64,000 nucleotides of DNA from Gyromitra esculenta (lineage: Eukaryota; Ascomycota; Pezizomycetes; Pezizales; Discinaceae), in contig JBCAML010000020.1 in the NCBI GenBank assembly GCA_038503075.1, positions 496,001-560,000 on the forward strand, in the 5' to 3' direction. Under the pieces are notes generated by a model. That model was given only the letters and a program-made list of their open reading frames with translations, made no database searches and was not told where the DNA came from. Made by a program: the position numbers and the translations under genes. Every line of letters starts with the position of its first letter. Within the stretch, counting starts at the first letter, position 1. Positions 44,890 through 56,988 of this stretch are shown one piece after another.

Positions 44890-45507
44890 CTAGGTATATA
44901 GAATTGGTCTCTAGTTTTTCTTGTGGGGGGATTTTGGTTTCATCCGCAGACGTACATGTGTTTCGCAGTTTCCTAGTAAATTTCCGTGCAAATGGGCGTG
45001 CTTCCTTAAGAAGGTGCCTAAACATCGCTGCAATTCAGCGAGTGATACTTCATGATTTGAGAATGCTTCACTCCAGTCACTGTTTCTAGAAGTAACCGAG
45101 CAACCTGAGAGTTGTAGTTAATGCCGATAAAACAGGAGGGGGGGAAGCCGCTCGGAGAAGGGATTCCTCTTATCCAACGGTGTATGTATTCTGCAAGTTA
45201 TGGGGTTATTTAACCGTCTCTAACGGCTTCAGCTTTCGTATCCCAACTTGATCAATAACTTGAATAAAAAAAATAAGATGACAGACTCCCTGTTTTCATG
45301 ACTTTAACCAACTTCAAACCCAAGCCCTGCCTGGGCTTGAAAAGCATCAAGCTAACCACTTGATCCCATGGTTTTATATATAAATACTGAGCTATACTTC
45401 ACTTTATTCTATTCTATCACAGCTTAACCAACCAACTAATCCTCACCCCCTAAAACCACTAACCAACTAACCAACCAACCAATCAAACAAAACAAAACCA
45501 ACCAGCA

Positions 45508-45864
45508 ATGCTGCAATACCAACTAACCCTCTCCTCCTTCCTCGAATCCGTCGAAACCCTCCAATACCGCCTGATGCAGCTCAACAGCCAAGTCCAGGAC
45601 CACCTGTACTCCCCCGGATGCGAGCTATCAGCCACGGACCTAGTAGAGCGACAGAATGTTCTCGGCGTCTCCATACACAAGGTATACACCGATTTCGAGA
45701 TGCTGAAGCGGGCGGGCGGGCGGACGCCTGAGCGACGGAGGTGGACCAAGGTGGAGTTTTTGGAGATAGGTGAGGAGATGGACGATATCGTTGCTGATTA
45801 TAAGAAGGCTCGGAGGTTTATTGAGAGTGTTGTTGCCTCTTCTTCTTCTTCTTCTTGTTCTTAG
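45508..45864 (+). CDS. Small helical protein of unknown function (copy B)
   Basis: 118 aa, no intron, unrecognised family. The promoter has a TATA-like TATATATAAATAC at about 45374 and a CAAC-rich leader ending in AACCAGCAATG. The product is predicted mostly helical (LTLSSFLESVETLQYRLMQL, DLVERQNVLGVSIHKVYTDF followed by EMLKRAGG) and ends with a serine run encoded by TCT/TTC repeats. The RQ...FEML segment resembles the frame at 32305-32706. No secretion or membrane signal. Confidence 0.5.
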   Translation: MLQYQLTLSSFLESVETLQYRLMQLNSQVQDHLYSPGCELSATDLVERQNVLGVSIHKVYTDFEMLKRAGGRTPERRRWTKVEFLEIGEEMDDIVADYKKARRFIESVVASSSSSSCS

Positions 45865-46867
45865 GGTGTGAAGTTCAATTGTGGGGTGTATTTCACTTAA
45901 CCAGTATCTGAATCAGATGTTTTATTTTATTTTAGAAATATACTCTAGCGTACTACCATATCTAACAAAGGGAACTATATCCATTGTAAAGCCGAGTGAC
46001 TTCTCTAGAAAATATTGCCAGTGATCCACTGTATCCAATTCTCAATCCTACGCCCACAGAGTACTTTACAGAACGAGTGTCGGTGGCAAAGGCTACGCTA
46101 GACAGGCAGTTTCCAGCACGATGTGCCAGTAGACGAAATTAGCTTAATTACATGTGGCTTAAAGTCTATGCACGCAGCTTTTAGAGAGGGTGAATCCAGA
46201 GGTGGAAGAATCGTCAGTTTAAATGATTTGATAGGCTTTCAGTAGCATTTTGGAAGGAGAGGTTAGGGAAGTGCGTGGGCTGGTGAATGGATTTCGTTCA
46301 TTATCGTTGATATTGTCATGGAGGCTGCCGGATTGGGTCGTTTTCGGGGAGCAGTACATGTCGGAGAATTTACTAGAGGGCGCAATAACGGAAGCAGCTG
46401 TTTCCCCCGATGCAGAAGCCTGTTGGCTAAAGATGGGGAGGAGAAGGTTGTTTCACGAGTAGAGAAGGAGGTGATTGGATTGAGGCGGAGGAACTGGAGA
46501 TCCTGCAAAACAGGGAGCAGCTTCTCCAGAGCGCCGAGCTTCCAGACTGTTTGCCAGCCTCTGTCTGAGGATGATGCCCCAGAGCACTGTCCGCCGAGCT
46601 GTTCTCTTGCTCCGAACAAATACACAAATAGCAATAAACAACGTACCCTAACCCTGGCACGGCACAGAAAGCGCGGCTCTGCCACAGGGCGGAAGCTTAG
46701 TAACACGCCAAACAAACGACCAGCTCCAGCGGCGAAGATCCCACTCGCCAGCCCATCGACCACCATTCCCACCCCACCCCGCCCCGCCCCGCCCCCACAA
46801 CACCCTACGCCGGCTGTCTCGCTCCCGCCGACTCCCGCTCCCGCCGACTCCCGCTCCAATCCTCACT
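45865..46867. other. Intergenic and RNA15 upstream region
   Basis: About 1 kb. AT-rich in its first half; GC-rich near RNA15 with a doubled 16-bp CCCGCCGACTCCCGCT unit at about 46828-46858 and a telomere-like TACCCTAACCCTGG at about 46644. The long overlapping frames at 46263-46989 have biased composition and no domain. Confidence 0.4.
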
Positions 46868-47876
46868 ATGCCTCCCGCCGACCGAGCCCCGACCGGCAAG
46901 ATCGTCTTCGTCGGCAACATCCCCTACGGCATGCATCGCCCCCCCAATACCTTCATCTCCAGAATCCAGCTAACAGCCCGCAGGTCTGACCGAAGAGCAA
47001 ATAACCGAGATCTTCTCTTCCGCCGGGCGCGTGCTGTCCTTCCGCCTGGTATACGACCGCGAAACCGGGCGTCCAAAGGGCTTCGGTTTCGCCGAATACG
47101 CCGACCAGGAAACCGCCGCGTCGGCAGTCCGCAACCTCGATAACCACGAAATCATGGGCCGGAAGCTGCGCGTCGACTTCTCGCACGAGGGGAACGCGCC
47201 AGACGGAATGGACGATATGCCTATGCCGCCGCAGAGTGCGGCTGCTGGCCCGGGTACCACGATGGCGTTGCCGCAGAGCGCGGGATTGCCGCCGCTGCCC
47301 CAGGGCGTGGATATTCCGGCTGGACTGAACGCGCCCGATGCGATCTCGCGGACACTGTCGACGCTGCCGCCGGTGCGGTTGTTGGAGATCATGGAACAGA
47401 TGAAGGGCTTGGTTACGACGGACCCGCTGAAGGCCACGGAGCTGCTGAGACAGGCTCCGCAGCTCAGTTATGCCATTTTTCAGGCACTGTTGCTTATGAA
47501 CTTGGTGGATACGTCGGTCCTTACCCAGGTTATTGAGAATGCGGCGGCCCCGGCGGTGGCTTCTACTCCGGCTGTCCAGCCGCCTCCCCCACCTCCTCCG
47601 CCAGTTGTGGCCCCCCCACAGCAGCAGCAGCCACCGCAGCAGTATACTGCCTATCACCCTATGCCGACCCCGCCGCAGAGTCAGTATGTCCCCCCGCCGC
47701 CACCGCAGCAGCAGCCGCAGCAGCCACAGCCTCAGGTGCAAAATGATCCGCAGAGGGCAGCGTTGATTCAGCAGGTGCTAAGCTTGACGCCGGAGCAGAT
47801 CGGGGCGCTGCCGGCAGATCAGCAGACTCAGATCATGATGTTGAAGCATCAGCTATTGGCAGGTGGAGGGTTTTGA
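46868..47876 (+). CDS. RNA15: Cleavage stimulation factor subunit 2 (Rna15/CstF-64)
   Basis: Binds the U/GU-rich element of pre-mRNA and, with Rna14/CstF-77, promotes 3' end cleavage and polyadenylation. Two exons: 46868-46928 and 46984-47876, 317 aa. The intron (46929-46983, 55 nt) starts with GC, not GT, and has GCTAAC and CCGCAG; the join gives the continuous RRM text NIPYG-LTEEQITEIF. The RRM spans residues 10-88 with RNP2 KIVFVGNI and RNP1 KGFGFAEY. The hinge domain that binds Rna14 is at about 155-210 (LLEIMEQMKGLVTTDPLKAT, QLSYAIFQALLLMNLVD). A Pro/Gln-rich region follows, then the C-terminal three-helix domain RAALIQQVLSLTPEQIGALP and MLKHQLL. Domain order and length match fungal homologues. 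Confidence 0.95.
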
Positions 47877-48704
47877 TGAGTACGGATACCCGGTCAAAGT
47901 GGAAGAAAAGACGAGCTGTTAGTTGGGGAAGGTGCTTGGGAGGTAATGTAATTACTGTGCTTCGGACTACGTAGTAGCCAAGAGGTTTGCGAGCGTATTT
48001 CGGGACTTTGTTGATCAGAAAAGATGTAAACCATCAAGGTACCACGCACGCCATGAGTTGGTTATTGGGCATCGGCTTGTTCAGGGTTTTCTCCTTTAAG
48101 ACTTCTATGCCTCGAGGAGGTTGTACTTTTATTTTGTTACCGTGTTTCTATTGAAAATGGGGGTGTATAAGAAGAGGGGAGAGTTTCTGCAGGTAGTTTT
48201 GTTTCTTTATAAGGATTTTCAAAATTGGACGGGACCAACGAGTTATTGTTTTTTATTCTTTTGAGCGCCCCAGGACGCTGGGGTGGGTCTTGTATTACTA
48301 CTCCAGAAAAGAAGAGGACGTCATCTCAGAAACAGAAACACAAAGCGCATCGTATGTTCTGAATGCTTCCTTCTGATACAGCAGCCGCTGAATGAAATAA
48401 AAACCCCTTAGCGCCCCATACCAACAAATCTCCCATTCTCACACACCAGAACTAAAGATGCCAAATAGCCATTCTGTGAAGATTAAGCCCTCAGGCCTCC
48501 AGGCCATTGAGCCTAAAGACTCCAGCGACTTTCCAGTCAACATCTCGTAAACAGCAGTGCAAAGACAAAAAATAGAATCAGTACTTGCCCTAGGGTTCCT
48601 CCAACTAGTAAGCCAATCTGTTATCGGTTCGTAGGGCTCTGGATTTGCGAATGTCTGTCAATCATACAATATCAGTTCCGTACTACGTATGTTCCGTCTA
48701 GAAA
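47877..48704. other. Intergenic between convergent genes
   Basis: About 830 bp shared by the 3' ends of RNA15 and the orphan gene. T-rich stretches suitable for 3' end processing lie at about 48110-48260. No gene seen. Confidence 0.4.
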
Positions 48705-50087
48705 TTAAAAACCACATACACCTCTGATAAGTCTCCCTACTAAAGACGACATAAATGTTTGTGTGTCCACTTTCGCGTCACCGTTCGAATCATCTGTAGG
48801 GTCCGGAAGCTCTTCCGCCATCTCAGGAATTGGTTCTGTAGCCTCTGGCGCAGCTCCCGCTTCCGATCTCAATCTACTTAGCAGCGTATCTGCATCAGTT
48901 CTCATCTGAACAAGCAGTGCATCTGCTTCTTCAATTGTTCGAGATGGCGAAATAGCACGTGGGCGTTGCAGGATACTCTCCAAGCATCCGTCAACAACCC
49001 ATACATAAGCCTGCACCAGTGATCCTCCAGCTTCCAGAACCTTCTCTGCGCCGTCCATCTGCTGCATCACTACACTCCCGGTACCATTGCTGCACTCTAG
49101 CTCGCTATCCACGGGGTACCAACCTTGCTTCTTCCCATATTTGCCAAAATACCGTCCAAAACTCCTGCCAGCAGGTGCTTGGATTTCGGGGAATTTCTCA
49201 TCCCGGAACTCATAGGTCTTCATTATCCGCTTCAACACCGCCCACTGGTGTCTGCGTTTCCTAGACTCTATAGCTAAACTCCAATTTAAAACATTCGTAT
49301 CGTATTCCTGCAAAACGGCAGCAGAACACCACAGCCTTGCCGCATCAACCCTCTTCCTGGCCCATTCCCTTAGTTTAGTCGCAGCTTCAAAAAAGTTCCA
49401 ATACCGCTCGCTCCATTCCCACATCTGCTGAAACTCCAAGCCAATCTTCGCCGTTTCCCGTGCCAACAGCTGTCTTCTGTAAAAGTCCTGAACCACCCAC
49501 GCCACACTCGGGCCCGGATAATTCTCAAAGTAAATTCTAATGCTCGGAACCCGAGTCTTCAAGCCCTGATCCACAAACTTAACTATAGCCTTGTGAAACT
49601 CTTCATGCGATAATACGTGTTCGTCCAGCTCTGCTTCTGCAGATTCCGTGTCAGCGAAATTAGCAGGTCGGAGCAGAAGCGGGCTCGAGTCTTGTCCCCA
49701 CCGCAGCTTCGCCATGAATTCTTGGTGGAATTCTCGAGTCTCTTGGTACTCGATTGCGGCCCTTAGTGAGGGTTCCATCTCGGTCTCGATCTCGTGGCGT
49801 CGGCAGAGGTCGATAAGGTCTTTTTCGAGAGCAGTTTTTAGACCCTTGTAGCGGTGTCTATGTCCTTGTGTGAGAAACTCACCGCGTTCTTCGAGACAGC
49901 TGAATTCGGAGAGGCTGGCTGGGGAACGGAAGCTTCGGAGGGGGATGCCGTTCCAGTTGAATGGAGGGTTTGAGAGTGCATTATGGATCATGGTAGGGGT
50001 TGGTGGCTGATGGGATAGTGGAGGTGGGAATTCGGAGGCAGTGGATGGAGGGGATTTTGTGTGAGAGTGACCATTCTGGCGTGACAT
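48705..50087 (-). CDS. Orphan 460-aa protein of unknown function
   Basis: An uninterrupted frame of 460 aa that I do not recognise. The first 45 residues are Pro/Ser-rich and likely disordered. The middle (about 75-330) is helical and rich in Trp, Tyr, Glu and Arg, for example FHQEFMAKLRWGQD, SVAWVVQDFYRRQLLARET, FQQMWEWSERYWNFFEAATK and SRKRRHQWAVLKRIMKTYEF. A later segment GCLESILQRPRAISPSRTIE precedes an acidic, low-complexity tail. No transmembrane helix, signal peptide or known catalytic motif is visible. The even amino-acid composition and length argue for a real gene. A donor-like GTGTAT near its end leaves room for one more exon, so the C-terminus is not certain. Confidence 0.6.
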   Translation of the reverse strand: MSRQNGHSHTKSPPSTASEFPPPLSHQPPTPTMIHNALSNPPFNWNGIPLRSFRSPASLSEFSCLEERGEFLTQGHRHRYKGLKTALEKDLIDLCRRHEIETEMEPSLRAAIEYQETREFHQEFMAKLRWGQDSSPLLLRPANFADTESAEAELDEHVLSHEEFHKAIVKFVDQGLKTRVPSIRIYFENYPGPSVAWVVQDFYRRQLLARETAKIGLEFQQMWEWSERYWNFFEAATKLREWARKRVDAARLWCSAAVLQEYDTNVLNWSLAIESRKRRHQWAVLKRIMKTYEFRDEKFPEIQAPAGRSFGRYFGKYGKKQGWYPVDSELECSNGTGSVVMQQMDGAEKVLEAGGSLVQAYVWVVDGCLESILQRPRAISPSRTIEEADALLVQMRTDADTLLSRLRSEAGAAPEATEPIPEMAEELPDPTDDSNGDAKVDTQTFMSSLVGRLIRGVCGF

Positions 50088-52205
50088 GCTGGTGGTATTA
50101 TAGGGTTTTGGATGGATGGGGGTATTGCGGTTGAGAAATGGATGTAAGAGAGCTGTCTAGTGGAAGTAGGTGAAGGCTTCAACTGGTGAGAGGGCTCAGA
50201 GGAGTGGATATTGATTCTGTAATAATTGAAGAGATGAATATGAGTGACGCGGAAGAAGTAGGAGGAGATGACCGACTGTAGTAATTGACGGAACGTGGTG
50301 TTTATGGTACAGGGGCAGAGTACTAAAGGGGTCTGATGAGAATGGAGGGTTCAAATAAACCGAGATACTGGGGTACGAGGAGTATAAGATGAATCTGTTG
50401 CATTGGTAAGGGATGAAGAGAGAAGATGGGACCTAGATATAACAGAGATCGTGCACATCATCACGAATCACTCGGCAGATAGTTGAAGCCGTAGCAAACT
50501 CGCTTACAGTAGGATAAATAAAACAATCTGATGAGCCAGAACCAGATGCTCAAATAGAGACCGAGCGAAAATCAAGCACACATCGTCACAAGTCACTCGG
50601 CATAGTATATCCTAACTCCTAATACAGGCGAAATAGCGTTTTGGGGGGAGACGAGCGATAATGAGAAGGGACATTGTTCTGTACAGAATCCCCGAGAGGA
50701 AAATAGTGCTCCCTAGGAACGCTGATGGAACGCACCTATATACACCCCCAGAGTGATGGTATCCCAGGGTCAGATGCTGAACGGAGAGCCGAGAACGTTC
50801 TCACTCTGGAGCCTCGAAGACTATGCAATTGCCTCCAGTCCAAGACGAATATCGCTAGCATCTAGTATCAAGCGTCAATACTGTCTGTAGATCCCCGGCC
50901 CTCCTTGTCCACTGCACCTCACACCAAAGAACCATCCGCCAACCCGTCAACCATATCAGCGATAAAAACTCGGAGATAGCTAGATTTACAACTAAAAAGC
51001 GGTTTTGAAGCGAATACCATTTCCCATCGATGCATTTTTCGGCTACTAATGTCGAAGGAGTGAAAACATCCGGCATTCAACAGACATCCTAATCTCCAGC
51101 GAGAACAAGAGCATATGAGACACGCAACAGATGTTTACGTCCATGTGAACGATTTACTCTCTTATCTACTTGACTAGCCAGTACACGACTGGCCTCTTGA
51201 TAGGGTTTACAATGTTGTTACACCCAACAACTCCATTAATAACCCATGAAACAAGAATACCGTACTATCTCGGTCATAATGAACACGCCCGGGCCGGACT
51301 AGATCAAAATACTTAGGTAAAAATATCCATATCTGGAGACCCGGTTGCTTGTTAGTTGTTGGTTCGGGAAGTCATTTCTGATATTTTTCAAGCAGCTTGG
51401 TGAGCTTTGTGAAGGTCGATTTGAAACCGCTCAGCCTGTTAGTGTTCGTTATGGTCGAGATAATACGGTATTGACAATTTCCCTGACGTCAGGTCATATT
51501 GATAGACCCCAGCAAGCTTCTCTGTGACCGCTGACTTGGTGAATTAAAGTAATCCAATAAATATTCCTACAGGAGGTAATTTTTAAGGGTTTCTTAGAAA
51601 GCGATTTAGGTGCTTGAGCACCCAATACAAAGCTTATTAGCAAATCAGAACTAAAATTGCGTGTTCTGTCTCATACCCTTTTTGCTTTCTTGGCGCACTC
51701 CATACAGAGTATTTTGTAGCAAAATGCTTGTCCGTCTGCTAGTTAAGCCCTCTTATATCCATTTCGCGTTTACGATAGATTGAGAGGTAACAGTCACTCC
51801 TAAATCAAAAGCAAAACTAGAATCAGCGACGGGCAGGAATGCGAGGAGTCGTGTATCAAAGGTAACTCGTAGCACTAAGTCTCTGACTGACGAAAGGAGA
51901 TGGACTGCATCATTTATAGACCCCAGGAGATCTGCTCGCGAAAGTAAAGCATAGCCGCAGCGTCCTGCAGCGATACGACTGGGAGGGCGGATGCATCTAC
52001 AGAACAGCTAACCTGGCTGAGTGATTGTCCATGAAGCGGATGTTTAGTAATGGCGCGCAGATCTGCGCAACCCTGGACACGCCACCACGATCGATAAGAT
52101 AAACCCTGTGGCCCGAATCCCAACTCTACTTCAACTCTCACCAGTCCGGGATCTTCCCTCTCCCCTCAACTCCTCGGATTCACTCAATTGTATAATTGCC
52201 TCAAG
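50088..52205. other. Intergenic, no supported gene
   Basis: About 2.1 kb. Frames at 50855-51076, 51345-51527 and 51914-52141 are short and without motif. The last 60 bp are a CT-rich leader for HEM15. Confidence 0.45.
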
Positions 52206-53534
<1,329 letters not shown>

Positions 53535-56500
53535 GAGGGAGACGCTTTATTTTTTTTTGACTTGATTTGGTTTCTATGGGTGGGAGTGGGTAGCGTAGGT
53601 TTAGATGAGACTGTATGGATGGTGGGTAGGTGGGGAGAATGTACAGTTGGACGATAAGGATGCTAGTGGCATGTAGAACTAAGAGCTCCTTGCGGGTCTG
53701 TGAACCATGAGACATCACTCGTCTTGGCGTTTGTAAATACATACATGCAGCTATTCTCAATTTATTGTTGGCCAGCTGAACTGACAATTGTTGGGATATA
53801 ACCTTTATTTTACTAAGGACAGAAAGGACGCCCTAACTTTCTGAAAGACTCCTCTTGCTGGCACGTGTAGTTAGGTTGGGATAGCGTTAGGATAAGAGTC
53901 TTTAGGACTATTTCTCCGCATAGTTCAGTAGAATGAAACCCACATCAGCGAGCAAGCTCTATTGAACGGACCGCAGGATTTTCAGACATAGCCAAGTGAG
54001 GATACGACTACTGTTCGAGAGATGTTGAATAGACGAGCCGCGTAGAGCTATTGTTTCAGAGAGATGGCAAGTGATAATATATGACGGGTTTGCCTATAAA
54101 TTGTACATGCATCATCCATGCTTTTTTGCATTTTGGCCTAGTTTATACCTCTTCCCTCGCCGTATCATCGAGAAAAGAACATACATTCACAGTACCAATA
54201 GCACGTACCACTAAAATGAAATACCTCAGAGCTCAAGATAATTATTGGTAATGAATCAGATGATACAACAGACAAGCTTAATAGTTCAAACAAACTCTAC
54301 CCCTAGAGATTAATAATTTTTTGAACCAAATATCTCTAGATCCTCCTTCTACGGTTCTGCTACCTATTAGCTATGTTGCGCGACTAGCTCAGAGTCTTGT
54401 GATACATCTTCCATCGCCGCCGCAGGCAAATTCTCAATATTGCCGTTATCTAGCCTTATTTTAGTCTCGAGCTTCTTAGTTAGGCCAGTCTCTATCTGGC
54501 TCTAGAATTCGCAAGGTTTGTGGAGGCAATTTCTCGGTAGTTCGCAGCAAGAAGCAAAGTAAATCCCAAACTCAATCGAGCTGGGGGAGACCTGAAGAGA
54601 GAAGCGACCTCTCCTCTTCGTTCCCATGCACTCCCTTTAGTAATAAATTGCACGCTCCTAATCTAGTCCACTTAACTGAGTTAAATAAGTTCTGCCCACA
54701 CGTCAGATAGATTTTGAGATAATGCCTTCCTAAATCCACCTAGTTATTAGAGAAAGCGTTGATCGAAATTTGGTTTTTTTGCGTGATTTGTGGATGCAAG
54801 CGCGAGCATTAATGGAGATGTATTGACTGAAGAGGAAACAAGCTCCAAACAAATGGAAGACCGTATCAATATAAACGCCTCGAGAGTGCTTCTGAAATTG
54901 TAAATTCGTCCGATAAACAATATTATGAAGGAGACCCCGTGTTGGTCACAGTGGTATTTCCTAGGTTGAGTACGACATCTCACTATAGAGAGCATTCCAT
55001 GTCTTCAAAGGTCTCATCTCACCAAAAACTAAAATATTTGCTAAGTCAGCCTATGTGCAGACGTAAACAAGCACGAACTTATTCAAGGGGAAGCCAGTAT
55101 AAACTGGGGGGCCAAGGAAGAGCCAAGAAGATGTAGATGTGCTCCGAAAGCTGTCCGAAACGAGCCAAGGTGTACTGTTATCCACATCAACACCGAATAT
55201 AGGTATGAAGTACTAGAACAAATAATCAGCTTTTGTTATACCTGGAGCTGTGCTCCGACCTCTAAACAGCAAATTTAACCGCGAGCAACAAGCTATTTCA
55301 CACTTCTCCCACTGTCTAGTAAGCTCTCGGGCTTGAAATATCGTATAATCCAAGGGTTCATATATCTCCCATCCTTTTTTGAAGTGTGCTCAGCTCTCCG
55401 TTAAACTTGAGCTGATAGAACGATCCAGTAGAGGATGTTTCGATATCTACCTCGAAAATAGAGAGAACGACCTGTGACACTCGGAATTAGCTAAATTCTA
55501 TCATCTGTAGATATTCTATACCCATGCACGGATTGCATCGATTGTTGAAGCGCAATTTATTCGTGAGTATATTCGAAGGCCCAGGCTTTATCACTTTGAT
55601 TAGCCCATCGGCACTTATTCAGGAAGGCTTATCGGTCCACCGGTGCTAGTGCAGCCAAATTCCACCTTGATCTAGAATGGTATTATCGCCGTGGACCATA
55701 ATAGAATTCGCGAAATCGAAAAACCCCTTCACAACCTGTGATACGTCCTCGAGCCCTAGACAAACTGTGAATTATTTCCTAATGTGTTTTCTACCAGAAC
55801 ATACCCAGCCTGTCTATCAGTGCTGTTTATACCATGTATTCCCAAAACTCATCGTTACCGTATCCAACATCCATCTATTCAGAGAGAGAAGTAAATAGCG
55901 GAAATATCCTTTCAGATCAATAGCTTGAGCGAACGGGAGAGAATCCCATTCCAGGTCTTGTCAGGCATCAGGAGTGCAAGTTAAACACCCTATCAAATGG
56001 AGCATCCAAAAACCCTATCCCTCCGCGAAACCCCACTGTCGCTTTTTCGCAGTCCAGCGAATAGACTGCGAGCAGCGTAGCAGATATACAAAACCAATGG
56101 TCCAGGCTCCCTCCCATCCACAAACACAACAACAACACTGCGCCCAGAGAGGAAACGTACCTAAATATTCTTCAAAGTTGTAGGTAGTTGTCGTTGAATT
56201 TGCCGGTTGAATCTAGTGTTCCATCCCCATGGCATTCTTTGATTCCTTGCCTGTAGTAGCGAGGAGATATTCCATCGGCTGGTTTTGAACACTGTTTCTC
56301 TTCCGTTTCAATATACCACCACCAACTCTGGCTCGCGAAATCCACAGACCATGTCCTCAGGGCGTTGTAGCGAGCTGGAAAGCCAATCGCTAGCATTCGA
56401 CAGATGGTGTCAATCTTGTGCAAACAGATGATGAATAAGTTTCCGGTAAATAAGCTATTGTTTGCAGTTCTTTGATAGGGATTGATGAAATATATTGAGT

Positions 56501-56951
56501 AATGGGGTGACTGAGTGGTTGACTGACAGAGAAGGAAGTTGACTGATGGAGGGGCCATGCTGTACCGCGCCCACTCCCTAGGGCTCCCAAAACGTTACCC
56601 TAGGAGAAATATCTCCAACACTCCAGATAGCCGTAATTTCTCCCTGGCAGCCAGTATACTTGAGAAGCCTCAGCACTACCGCCTCACGGACCAATAACAC
56701 GCGAGACATCACGCCGAGTGATTACGTGTGACCCTAATCCAGAGAAAATAAGCCATATCCATACCACCAGAAACAGCACCACACCCATCCCAACTACACC
56801 CCCGGAGTCAAAAAGGAAGTATCTATTTCATTTCAATTAAATGCCTCGTACTTTCTAAAGACATAACTCCGATTGCCATTACCAATCCTTTTTAAGAACT
56901 TTTTTTTTTACATTCCGTTTATAGTCTATTATTCCCCCCCCCAAATTCCCA
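53535..56951. other. Large intergenic stretch, no supported gene
   Basis: About 3.4 kb, AT-rich. The largest frame (56172-56558, minus, 128 codons) has no domain and no splice context. No repeats with clear ends, no RNA gene and no transposon motif seen. Confidence 0.45.
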
Positions 56952-56983
56952 TTCCTTCCTTCCTTCCTTCCTTCCTTCCTTCC
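56952..56983. repeat. TTCC tetranucleotide microsatellite
   Basis: Eight perfect TTCC units ending five bases before the POL31 stop codon, in its 3' untranslated region. Confidence 0.95.
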
Positions 56984-56988
56984 CAATC

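Noticed and set aside
46263..46989. Overlapping long frames on both strands just upstream of RNA15
   Set aside because: GC-rich promoter sequence gives long frames by chance; the plus frame runs through the RNA15 intron in the wrong phase.
56172..56558. 128-codon minus-strand frame in the 53.5-57 kb gap
   Set aside because: No domain, no splice partners and no leader; kept out of the gene list.
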